Of a stretch of DNA of 64,000 bases, positions 15,483 to 24,000 are shown one piece after another (positions within the stretch are counted from its first letter, which is position 1; each line of letters opens with the position of its first letter). The notes under the pieces were generated by a model. That model saw nothing but the letters and a program-made list of their open reading frames with translations. It was not told the origin of the DNA and searched no databases. Source of the stretch: Chitinophagaceae bacterium (GTDB lineage Bacteria > Bacteroidota > Bacteroidia > Chitinophagales > Chitinophagaceae); the NCBI GenBank assembly GCA_017882265.1, contig JADGPW010000109.1, forward strand, positions 20,697 to 84,696, written 5' to 3'. Made by a program: the position numbers and the translations under genes.

Positions 15483-16448
15483 ATGTCTTTAAAAAATATC
15501 TGGAAAATTACCAGGCAAACTTTCTCTAATCTGGTTGACAGTAATGTCTTGAAATTGAGCGGGGCCCTTGCTTTTTTCACTATTTTTTCATTACCCGGAC
15601 TCCTCATCATTGTTATCTGGTTCAGCGACCTGTTTTATGGTCGTGCCGTAGTGGAAAGATCTGTATACCGGCAGATCGAAGGATTTATTGGGCATAATGC
15701 GGCTATTGAGATCCAGCAAACTATCCATACAGCCATGGAAGCAACGGGGAATAACTTTGCGACCGTGGCGGGACTGATTGCGCTTATTTTTGGCGCCACC
15801 AGTGTATTTGGCGAGATCCAGGATTCTATCAACCTGATCTGGAAACTGAAAGTCAAGCACCGGAAAGGCTGGGTATGGCTAAAACTGATCGTTAACCGCC
15901 TGCTTTCCTTTTCGATGATCATTACGCTGGGTTTTATCCTGCTGGTATCGCTTCTACTGAATGGAGCTATGGATCTTTTGCTGAATAACCTGATGGAGAA
16001 ATTTCCGCATTTGACAGTGATTATTGTGTATTCCCTGAACCTGCTACTCACTTTAATAATTTCCACATTCATCTTTGGCGCCATTTTCAAGGTGTTGCCG
16101 GATGCCAGGGTTAAATGGAAACATGTATGGAGAGGCGCTTTTGTTACTGCTATTTTATTCATCCTGGGTAAGTTTCTCATCAGTTATTACCTGGCGCATA
16201 GCAGCCTGAGCACAGCTTATGGCGCCGCCGGATCGCTTATTGTGATCCTGCTTTGGGTTTACTATTCATCCATGATCCTTTATTTTGGCGCCGCCTTTAC
16301 CCATGTATATGCCGCGCATAGCGGGTCCAGGATCTATCCTAATAATTATGCAGTATGGGTGCAGCAGATAGAAGTGGAATCACACAAATCCATTGATCAA
16401 CAACCGGAACATAAAACGGTGATCGAAACGCCGGATAAGAAGGAATAA
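15483..16448 (+). CDS. YihY/BrkB family inner-membrane protein
   Basis: A 321-residue protein with six hydrophobic helices and the family signatures: N-terminal LSGALAFFTIFSLPGLLIIV, the loop LIFGATSVFGEIQDSINLIW near residue 110, and C-terminal LAHSSLSTAYGAAGSLIVIL with VYYSSMILYFGAAFTHVYA. BrkB/YihY proteins are widespread membrane proteins once misnamed ribonuclease BN; their role remains uncertain (proposed transporter-like). A hydrophilic tail of about 45 residues follows the last helix. It is the only gene in its unit, followed by a 199-base gap before glyQS. Confidence 0.9.
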   Translation: MSLKNIWKITRQTFSNLVDSNVLKLSGALAFFTIFSLPGLLIIVIWFSDLFYGRAVVERSVYRQIEGFIGHNAAIEIQQTIHTAMEATGNNFATVAGLIALIFGATSVFGEIQDSINLIWKLKVKHRKGWVWLKLIVNRLLSFSMIITLGFILLVSLLLNGAMDLLLNNLMEKFPHLTVIIVYSLNLLLTLIISTFIFGAIFKVLPDARVKWKHVWRGAFVTAILFILGKFLISYYLAHSSLSTAYGAAGSLIVILLWVYYSSMILYFGAAFTHVYAAHSGSRIYPNNYAVWVQQIEVESHKSIDQQPEHKTVIETPDKKE

Positions 16449-16520
16449 TGGAGGTTGTCTCAAAAGCAGATTATTTGCCGCTCCACCCTCAGGGTTCTGC
16501 GAACAGGACTCTGAGATTAC

Positions 16521-16561
16521 GACGGGATAAAATCATTAACTGAAAATCAATTCTTCCCGTC
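16521..16561. repeat. Inverted repeat with dispersed core
   Basis: GACGGGA at 16521-16527 pairs with TCCCGTC at 16555-16561 across 27 bases. The loop and right arm (TGAAAATCAATTC, then CCCGTC) recur with few changes at about 61487-61509, so this is a dispersed element. Confidence 0.55.
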
Positions 16562-16633
16562 CTTCCCGGCTATTTTTAAAAATAGTAGTACTGAGCCAGC
16601 TTCATTTCCCTTAGTCATATAAATCTTAGTTCT

Positions 16634-16641
16634 TACTTTTG
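16634..16641 (+). promoter_or_regulatory. -7 element of glyQS (TACTTTTG)
   Basis: Exact TAnnTTTG match only six bases before the glyQS ATG at 16648, which predicts a leaderless or nearly leaderless mRNA. Confidence 0.55.
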
Positions 16642-16647
16642 CGCCCT

Positions 16648-18111
16648 ATGGCAAATGATTCGAACAAATTCCAGGCAATCATATCGCATTGTAAAGAGTA
16701 TGGCTTTATTTTCCCCAGCAGTGAAATATATGATGGTTTGCAGGCCGTATACGATTATGGCCAGATGGGCAGCGAACTGAAAAAGAACATCAAAGACTAT
16801 TGGTGGAAAAGCATGACCCAGTTGCAGGACAATATAGTAGGTATTGATGCCGCAATTTTCATGCACCCTACTGTCTGGAAAGCCAGTGGCCATATCGATA
16901 ATTTCAACGACCCGATGATCGATAATAAGGACAGCAACAAACGCTACCGGGTGGATCATTTGATAGAAGGTTTTGCTGAAGAGCAATCGGCAATGGGCAA
17001 TGAGCAATTGGCAAATGATGTATTGGCAACTATGGAGGTGATGCTCGCAAAAGATGATTTTGCGGGGTTAAAAAAGCTTATTGAAGACAATAATATTAAA
17101 TGTGCCATCAGTGGCACCCGCAACTGGTCGGATATAAGACAGTTCAACCTGATGTTCAGCACACAAATAGGAAGTGTAGCGGGAGAAGAGGAGAATAGCA
17201 TTGTGTATTTGCGCCCTGAAACGGCCCAGGGCATATTTGTCAATTTTTTGAATGTCCAGAAAACGGGCAGGATGAAGATCCCATTTGGTATTGCGCAAAC
17301 AGGCAAAGCATTCAGGAATGAGATCGTGGCCAGGCAATTCATTTTCCGCATGAGGGAATTTGAACAAATGGAAATGCAGTTCTTCGTCCGCCCGGGTACC
17401 GAAGGAGAATGGTACCAGTACTGGAAAAAAACAAGATTAGAATGGCATTTAAGTTTGGGCTTTGACCCAGCTAAATTCCGTTATCACGATCACCTGAAAC
17501 TGGCGCATTACGCAAAAGAAGCCTGCGATATTGAATTTGAATTTCCGATCGGGTTTAAAGAAGTGGAGGGTATTCACAGTCGCACCGATTTTGACCTCAA
17601 ACAACACCAGGAATTCAGCAAAAAGAAACTGCAGTATTTCGATAATGATATAGACCCGGTCACCGGTAAGCCCTTTGGTAATTATATTCCTTATGTCGTT
17701 GAAACCTCGATCGGGCTTGACAGGATGTTCCTGCTGGTGATGAGTAGCGCATATGAAGAACAGGATCTCGGTACTGCTGAAAGAGCCGATAGCCGTGTGG
17801 TTTTAAAATTACCCAATCAACTTGCTCCTGTCAAACTCGCCATATTGCCGCTGGTGAAAAAAGATGGCCTGCCGGAAATTGCAAAAAAGATCATGGATGA
17901 TTGCCGCTCTTCTTTCCGTTGTTTTTATGAAGAAAAAGACACTATTGGAAAGCGCTATCGCCGTATGGATGCGATCGGCACCCCATTTTGTGTAACCGTG
18001 GATCAGCAAACCAAGGAAGATAATACGGTTACGATCCGGCACAGGGATTCGATGGAGCAGGAGAGGGTAGGGATAGAAAAGATCAAAGAAATAGTTCAAG
18101 CTTCATTGTAA
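16648..18111 (+). CDS. glyQS: Glycyl-tRNA synthetase, single-chain class II
   Basis: A 487-residue synthetase that charges tRNA-Gly, of the archaeal/eukaryal-like homodimeric type (not the alpha2-beta2 GlyQ/GlyS type). Motifs seen: YLRPETAQGIFVNFLNV and FRNEIVARQFIFRMREFEQM (motif 2), IPYVVETSIGLDRMFLLVM (motif 3) and the C-terminal anticodon domain (PVKLAILPLVKK onward). Start ATG at 16648 is chosen over the upstream TTG because the conserved N-terminus begins there and the -7 promoter element lies just upstream. Unusual: residues 112-123 (EQSAMGNEQLAN) are encoded by five tandem heptamers identical in type to intergenic repeats of this window. Confidence 0.95.
   Translation: MANDSNKFQAIISHCKEYGFIFPSSEIYDGLQAVYDYGQMGSELKKNIKDYWWKSMTQLQDNIVGIDAAIFMHPTVWKASGHIDNFNDPMIDNKDSNKRYRVDHLIEGFAEEQSAMGNEQLANDVLATMEVMLAKDDFAGLKKLIEDNNIKCAISGTRNWSDIRQFNLMFSTQIGSVAGEEENSIVYLRPETAQGIFVNFLNVQKTGRMKIPFGIAQTGKAFRNEIVARQFIFRMREFEQMEMQFFVRPGTEGEWYQYWKKTRLEWHLSLGFDPAKFRYHDHLKLAHYAKEACDIEFEFPIGFKEVEGIHSRTDFDLKQHQEFSKKKLQYFDNDIDPVTGKPFGNYIPYVVETSIGLDRMFLLVMSSAYEEQDLGTAERADSRVVLKLPNQLAPVKLAILPLVKKDGLPEIAKKIMDDCRSSFRCFYEEKDTIGKRYRRMDAIGTPFCVTVDQQTKEDNTVTIRHRDSMEQERVGIEKIKEIVQASL
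16981..17015 (+). repeat. Heptamer array inside the glyQS coding region
   Basis: Five units in strict 7-base register, consensus NGGCAAT/NAGCAAT, the reverse complement of the ATTGCYN units at 11437-11499 and 13940-13981. It is translated through in three frames' worth of phase without breaking the gene. Confidence 0.8.
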
Positions 18112-18112
18112 A

Positions 18113-18168
18113 GTGTCAGACATCGTGAAAGCGTCTATAACGTGTCAGACCCCCTGAAGGTGTCAGAC
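18113..18168. repeat. Three GTGTCAGAC direct repeats after glyQS
   Basis: GTGTCAGAC occurs at 18113-18121, 18142-18150 and 18160-18168, the last two followed by related sequence. They fill the gap between the convergent ends of glyQS and the DUF1569 gene. Confidence 0.7.
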
Positions 18169-18171
18169 ACA

Positions 18172-18624
18172 CTACACACCAAACTGCTGCAAATGATGAT
18201 CCAGGTGCTTCCAGGTGCCAATACTCCATTGATCTTTGGTCATTTTACCAAAAAAAGGATGCACTTCATTTACGATCGTTTTTTCTGAAAAGTCATTGAC
18301 CATTTCCAGCAGCTGTTGTTTTTCCTCTTCAAACTTTTTGTCCGTTGTATTGATCATTACAAAAGAAGGGTCGGTAGGCAAGCTGCGTTTAAAGGGTTTT
18401 TCGTTATACAAAATGGGCTTGACCATCGGTCCAAAGATCCGGCCCATAAGTGTTCTTTTTATCTGCCGGGTGCCTACTGCCACACCGATAGGTACCTGCA
18501 CATGCGCCAGCATTTGCTCTACCTTCATTTTTCCCCACAGGGCTTTTGTTTCGGGGGTTAACTTATTGATACGGTCAATGATCTCCTGTTTAACGGCAGG
18601 GTCAAATAGATTTTTTACTTCCAT
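18172..18624 (-). CDS. DUF1569 protein (DinB superfamily)
   Basis: A 150-residue protein with the DUF1569 pattern: N-terminal helix IIDRINKLTPETKALWGKM, the KVEQMLAHVQVPIGVAVG segment with a metal-site histidine, and the C-terminal MTKDQWSIGTWKHLDHHLQQ with a histidine pair. The DinB superfamily is a four-helix bundle with a three-histidine metal site, often thiol-dependent transferases; the substrate of this branch is unknown. It converges on glyQS, with repeat-filled spacing of 60 bases, and starts at the left edge of the large gene-free region. Confidence 0.8.
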   Translation of the reverse strand: MEVKNLFDPAVKQEIIDRINKLTPETKALWGKMKVEQMLAHVQVPIGVAVGTRQIKRTLMGRIFGPMVKPILYNEKPFKRSLPTDPSFVMINTTDKKFEEEKQQLLEMVNDFSEKTIVNEVHPFFGKMTKDQWSIGTWKHLDHHLQQFGV

Positions 18625-18760
18625 AATGCTGGTATTTTAGTAAAAGGGTGAATATATAAATTTTAGAATTTATTTCCTCTCTTTTGATTGGGAACAAATG
18701 ACAATTACGGCTGGGTAAGCTGCATCTTTTTTTAAATAAAGAGAACATTTTCATGCCTGG

Positions 18761-18800
18761 CTCCTGCCTACCTAGTACCTAAAAAGCTCCAGAAAAGCCC
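18761..18800. repeat. Direct repeat copy 1 (35/40 match to copy 2)
   Basis: Core AGTACCTAAAAAG followed by AGAAAAGCCC, spanning 18761-18800. It matches 19036-19075 at 35 of 40 positions without gaps. Each copy stands just left of a complementary-segment module. Confidence 0.8.
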
Positions 18801-18835
18801 TCATTACCAAAATTTCAACCCCACTCACCTGCCAT

Positions 18836-18935
18836 AAACCCTTCTCCCTACCCGGGCTATACCCTCTATCCAGTTAGTCCACTACACAGTGGACTTTGTG
18901 GATAGAGGTAGTGGACTAACTAGGGAGAGGGGTTT
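18836..18935. repeat. Module 1: nested and interleaved complementary segments
   Basis: Outer arms 18836-18850 and 18921-18935 pair with small gaps. Inside, A (18863-18872) pairs with 18899-18908 over 10 bases and B (18872-18885) pairs with 18908-18921 over 14 bases, giving order A-B-A'-B'. A competing hairpin joins 18876-18883 with 18888-18895 (8 base pairs, 4-base loop). Confidence 0.75.
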
Positions 18936-18943
18936 TTGGAACA

Positions 18944-19019
18944 AGATGCTGTATTCTGGATACTGGATGCTTGCGATACTAAACTGAATAGCCGGAGTTC
19001 TATCCAGTATCCAGCATCT
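18944..19019. repeat. Inverted heptamer repeat with one-unit length difference
   Basis: AGATGCTG at 18944-18951 pairs with 19012-19019, and a 13-base arm at 18956-18968 pairs perfectly with 19002-19014. The left arm carries one extra 7-base unit. The units follow the ATCCAGY type with period 7. Confidence 0.75.
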
Positions 19020-19035
19020 GGCATCTAGTACCTAC

Positions 19036-19075
19036 CTCCACCCTACCAAGTACCTAAAAAGTTCGAGAAAAGCCC
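19036..19075. repeat. Direct repeat copy 2
   Basis: Second copy of the 40-base element at 18761-18800 with five substitutions, directly before module 2. Confidence 0.8.
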
Positions 19076-19080
19076 CAGAC

Positions 19081-19141
19081 TCCTCTCACAATCCTCCCAC
19101 TGCTGTGAGAGGATAAGACATGAGTAAGACAACAGTGGGAG
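19081..19141. repeat. Module 2: H-type pseudoknot-like segment order
   Basis: A (TCCTCTCACA, 19081-19090) pairs perfectly with 19104-19113; B (CTCCCACTG, 19094-19102) pairs perfectly with 19133-19141. Order is A-B-A'-B' with loops of 3, 1 and 19 bases, the layout of an H-type RNA pseudoknot. Confidence 0.7.
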
Positions 19142-19319
19142 AAAAATGCGGATTGTTGCAAATACTGCGGATTTCGCGGACAAATTTGGAAACGGGTAAT
19201 TGGCAGCCCCATATTTGTTTTAAAGGCAATGCGGGGTTCCTATTATTATGATATGAATCAGTGCGTTGCCTGAACTAGGTCAACTGGAATAATTGTATAT
19301 GGTTCTAATTTTCAACTCT

Positions 19320-19336
19320 TTTTGATCCTGTCAAAA
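19320..19336. promoter_or_regulatory. Inverted repeat TTTTGA-N5-TCAAAA upstream of the ferredoxin cluster
   Basis: Perfect 6-base arms with a 5-base spacer, 35 bases before the GltD-like ATG at 19372. A plausible operator for the three-gene cluster; the regulator is unknown. Confidence 0.4.
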
Positions 19337-19371
19337 TCAACCAATATTATTATTTACCGAAATAAATAAAG

Positions 19372-21021
19372 ATGTCCTCAACTGATATTACCAAACCTAT
19401 TGACCCTTTTCTGCATGCTGAAGGTACGGGTCCCAAAAGATTCCGGCGCCCTGTGTATGTTGATTTTATGCCACCGTGTAATAGTGCCTGCCCTGCGGGT
19501 GAGAACATCCAGGCCTGGATGGCCTATGCACAGGCTGGTAATTATTTCCAGGCTTTCCAGACTTTGGTAGAAGACAATCCATTTCCAGCCATTATGGGCC
19601 GGGTTTGCGTGAAACCCTGTGAGACGGGATGCAACCGTACGCATATTGATACGACGGTAAATATTCATGCGGTAGAAAGATATATCGGTGATGAAGCTAT
19701 TCGTCAAAAATGGCCCATTCAATTTGTGCTTAATCCAACAGGGAAAAGAGTTTTAGTAATTGGATCAGGACCTTCTGGTCTGTCTGCTGCTTATCATCTG
19801 ACACGTATGGGTCATACGGTGGAGGTTTTTGAAGCAGGAGCCCATCCCGGTGGTTTATTGTGGACCGGTATTCCCGATTACCGGTTGCCAAAAGATATGC
19901 TGGACTTCGAAATAGACCGCATTGTCCGGGCAGGAGTAAAGATCCGTCTGAACTATAAAGTACAGGACGTACTTGTTGAAAAACTGGCCGGGAACTTTGA
20001 TGCCGTTTATCTCGGCATCGGCGCACAACTGATACATAAAGAAGAATTTCAGCATGATGACTCTGTCTATATCACCGATGCATTTTCTTTTTTTAATGAG
20101 GCTAAGAGAAATTCATCACCTTATATAAAGAAAAAAGTGGTGGTATATGGAGGGGGTAAATTGGCTTTATACCTGGCCAGGATCATAAAACGATTTGGTT
20201 CAACCGTCACTGTTTATTTCCCCGGTGATAAAAAATTAATGCCTGCTTATGATTATGAAACGGAAGATGCGCTGGCAGAAGGAGTAGAAGTGAAACTATT
20301 AAGAAATATCAGCGATATAAAAGAAAATAAAATTACGCTGGAGAAGACGAAAGTGGAAAAAGGAAAGGTGACCGGCACAAATGAATTCGAAACAATTGAT
20401 GCAGAGGTATTGATCATAGCCAATCGACAGGAAGCTGATTCCGGATTCTTACGGGTTATCCCTGAAATGGAGATCAATGATGATGGAACCATTAAAATTG
20501 ATGCGCAACGGATGACAGGATATGAAGGAATATTTGCCGGGGGTGATTTGTTGCCGGGAGAAACCAGGAGTTCCACCATCGCAATTGGCCAGGGTAAAAA
20601 AGCAGCCCGTTATATCAATAGCTTTTTATTGCAACAACCTTTTATTAAAGGAGAAAAACATCCGACCGCCGGATACCGTAAGCTGCATATGTGGTATAAA
20701 ACGGATGCGCCGCAAAAAGAACAGGACAAATTGGCTCCTGCCGAAGCGGTAAAAAGTTTTGATGAAGTAATTGCCGGGTTATCCGAACCAAAGGCCAGGT
20801 TTGAAGCGCAGCGTTGCCTGAGTTGCGGTAACTGTTTTGAATGCGATGGTTGTTTCGGGGCCTGCCCGGAAGATGCTATTATAAGATTAGGGAAAGGCAA
20901 TCGTTACCAGTTCAATTATAATGCCTGCACCGGTTGCGCGGTATGTTATGAACAATGTCCCTGCCATGCTATAGAAATGATTCCAGAACCTGTTAATTCA
21001 ACTAGTAATGTCCAACAATAA
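19372..21021 (+). CDS. GltD/PreT-like FAD oxidoreductase with C-terminal ferredoxin domain
   Basis: A 549-residue cytosolic flavoprotein. N-terminal Fe-S helical domain: CNSACPAGENIQAWM and GRVCVKPCETGCNR (about residues 36-85). FAD Rossmann fold: VLVIGSGPSGLSAAYHLTRM near residue 125, second nucleotide fold KVVVYGGGKLALYLARI near 260, and the FAD-closing GIFAGGDLLPGETRSSTIAI. The C-terminus adds two [4Fe-4S] motifs, CLSCGNCFECDGCFGACPED and CTGCAVCYEQCPCHAI. This is the architecture of glutamate-synthase small-subunit-like electron transferases, probably linking NAD(P)H and ferredoxin. It overlaps the PFOR gene by 14 bases, so the two are translationally coupled. Confidence 0.88.
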   Translation: MSSTDITKPIDPFLHAEGTGPKRFRRPVYVDFMPPCNSACPAGENIQAWMAYAQAGNYFQAFQTLVEDNPFPAIMGRVCVKPCETGCNRTHIDTTVNIHAVERYIGDEAIRQKWPIQFVLNPTGKRVLVIGSGPSGLSAAYHLTRMGHTVEVFEAGAHPGGLLWTGIPDYRLPKDMLDFEIDRIVRAGVKIRLNYKVQDVLVEKLAGNFDAVYLGIGAQLIHKEEFQHDDSVYITDAFSFFNEAKRNSSPYIKKKVVVYGGGKLALYLARIIKRFGSTVTVYFPGDKKLMPAYDYETEDALAEGVEVKLLRNISDIKENKITLEKTKVEKGKVTGTNEFETIDAEVLIIANRQEADSGFLRVIPEMEINDDGTIKIDAQRMTGYEGIFAGGDLLPGETRSSTIAIGQGKKAARYINSFLLQQPFIKGEKHPTAGYRKLHMWYKTDAPQKEQDKLAPAEAVKSFDEVIAGLSEPKARFEAQRCLSCGNCFECDGCFGACPEDAIIRLGKGNRYQFNYNACTGCAVCYEQCPCHAIEMIPEPVNSTSNVQQ

Positions 21022-24000
21022 AAAAATGATCGCGACAATAGATGGAAATGAGGCGGCTGCTTATGTAGCCTATCGTGTAAATGAAGTTTGTGCCATCTAT
21101 CCCATTACGCCGTCTTCTACTATGGCCGAACTTGCAGATGAATGGGCTACCAAAGGAATAAAAAATATCTGGGGTACTATACCCGAAGTAATGGAACTGC
21201 AAAGTGAGGGCGGTGCCGCCGGTACGGTGCATGGCGCATTGCAAACCGGTTCGCTCACCACCACTTTTACTGCTTCACAGGGCTTGATGCTGATGTTGCC
21301 TAATATGTACAAGATCGCCGGCGAATTAACGCCCTGTGTATTTCATGTGGCGGCCCGTTCCTTAGCGGCACAGGGTCTTTCCATTTTTGGTGATCACCAG
21401 GATGTAATGGCGGCAAGAACCACCGGCTTTGCTATCCTGGGTGCTGCCAGTGTGCAGGAAGCCCATGATTTTTCATTGATTTCCCAGGTGGCATCATTGA
21501 AATCGAGGATCCCATTTCTCCATTTCTTTGATGGCTTCCGTACTTCCCATGAAGTGAATAAACTGGAGATGTTAGCTGATGAACAAATAAAATCAATGAT
21601 ACCGGATGAGCTGGTGATTGAACATCGTCACCGGGGATTGAATCCCGAACACCCCTTTATCAGGGGAACCGCACAAAACCCTGATGTGTATTTCCAGGGC
21701 AGGGAAACCGTGAACAGCTTTTATAATAATTTGCCGGGCATTGTAGAAGAGGTTATGAATGATTTTTTATCCATGACGGGAAGGAAATATGAACTCTTTC
21801 AATATACGGGTGCTGCCGATGCTGAACAGGTAGTTATCATTATGGGTTCCGGGGGAGAAACTGTAGCAGAAACAGTGAGTGCATTGAATACTACAGGCGG
21901 AAAAACCGGGGTGATACAGGTTCGTCTATACAGGCCATTTTCCTTAGACCATTTCATTAAAGCATTACCTGCTACTGTACGATCCATCGCGGTGTTAGAC
22001 AGAACAAAAGAATCAGGCGCTGCCGGGGAACCCATGTACCAGGATGTGCTGGCTACATTAGTGGAAGCCCTGCAACAAGGTAAACTGAAGAAATTACCCA
22101 ATATAGTGGGTGGCCGTTATGGTCTTTCCTCTAAGGAGTTTACACCGGCCATGGTGAAAGCCGTGTATGATGAACTGAAAAAGAATCACCCAAAGAATGG
22201 ATTTACCGTGGGTATCAATGATGATGTTACTTTCACCAGTCTTGATTATGACCCTGCCTTTAAACTGGATGAATCGGCATGGAGACAGGGTTTATTTTTT
22301 GGATTGGGCGCCGATGGAACAGTAGGTGCGAATAAAAATACGATCAAGATCATTGGAGAGAATACTGATTTGTTTGCACAGGGGTATTTTGTTTATGATT
22401 CAAAAAAATCGGGAGCCCGAACCGTATCCCATTTGCGGTTTGGCCCTCAGCCGATCAGGGCGCCCTACCTAATTTCAAAAGCAGATTTTATTGCCTGCCA
22501 CCAGTTCAACTTTACTGAAAAAGCAGAGATGCTGGAATTCGCCAAAGAGGGAGCCACGTTCTTATTAAACAGTCCTTATGGCAAAGAAGAAGTGTGGGAT
22601 AAATTAACCGGCCAATTGCAAAAGATGATTATTGATAAGAAATTAAAAGTATATGTGATTGATGCTACGACAGTAGCGAGGGAAACAGGAATGAGTGGGC
22701 GCATTAATACTATCATGCAGACCTGTTATTTTGCATTGTCCGGTGTATTACCCAGGGATGAAGCTATTAAGCAAATTAAAAAGGCGATCGAGAAGACCTA
22801 CTTAAAAAAAGGACAAAAAGTTGTTGACCAGAATTTTAAGGCGGTAGATGCCACCCTGGAAAATTTACATGAGGTCAGCTACCCGGAAAAGGTTTCTGCA
22901 GCTGATCATCTACTTTTTACTGTACCCAATAATGCTCCGGATTTTGTAAAAGAAGTGACGGCTGTGATGATGGCGGGTCATGGTGATGATCTGCCGGTAA
23001 GTAAAATGACCGTGGATGGTACCTACCCCAGCGGCACTACCCAATGGGAGAAAAGAAATGTATCTGACCTGGTAGCTATCTGGGAACCTGATCTCTGCAT
23101 TCAGTGCGGTAATTGCGCTTATGTATGCCCCCATAGTGTAATAAGAGCAAAATTTTATCACAAAGACTATTTGGAAAAGGCCCCGGATGATTTTAAATCA
23201 TCGCCTATCAATTCAAGAGGGTTTCCGGAAACACAATATTCTTTACAGGTTTATCTCGAAGACTGTACCGGTTGTAATTTATGTGTGGAAGTTTGCCCGG
23301 CTACCAAGCCATTTAACCGTTCTCATAAAGCCATTAATATGGGTGAGAAGGAACCTATATTGAAAAGCGAGCAAAAGAATATTGAATTCTTTGAAAACAT
23401 TCCCTGGAATGACCGTTCCAGAATAGATTTTTCCACCGTGCATGGTGCCCAATTCCTTGAACCTTTGTTTGAATTTTCCGGCGCCTGCGCAGGTTGTGGG
23501 GAAACGCCGTATTTGAAATTACTATCACAATTATTTGGCGACAGGTTATTGGTGGCGAATGCTACCGGTTGTTCTTCTATTTATGGAGGCAATCTTCCCA
23601 CCACACCCTGGTCGGTCAATAAAGAGGGCAGGGGCCCGGCATGGTCTAATTCATTATTTGAAGACAATGCAGAGTTTGGCCTGGGTATGCGCATCACTTC
23701 CGACAAGCAACTGGTAATTGCCAGGCAATTGTTGCTGGAATTAAAAGAAGAATTGGGAGAAAAACAGGTAACAGAAATAATGGAGGCTAAACAAATCCTG
23801 GAATCCGAACTGGCTATACAGCACCTGCGGGTAGCGCAATTAAAAGAGAAACTAAAAACAATGACTTCCTCCGCTGCCCATCATTTATTATCAGTAGCGG
23901 ACCAATTAGTAAGACGCAGTGTTTGGCTGGTAGGCGGCGATGGCTGGGCCTATGATATTGGTTACGGCGGACTCGATCATGCATTAGCCAGCGGAAGAAA

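Larger units (their letters stand above)
18625..19371. other. 747-base gene-free, structure-rich region
   Basis: No protein-like frame is seen. It holds two copies of a 40-base direct repeat, each followed by a module of nested complementary segments, a heptamer inverted repeat between them, and, near the right end, an inverted repeat before the GltD-like gene. A direct pair TGCGGATT occurs at 19147 and 19166. The individual parts are listed separately. Transcription direction is unknown. Confidence 0.7.
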
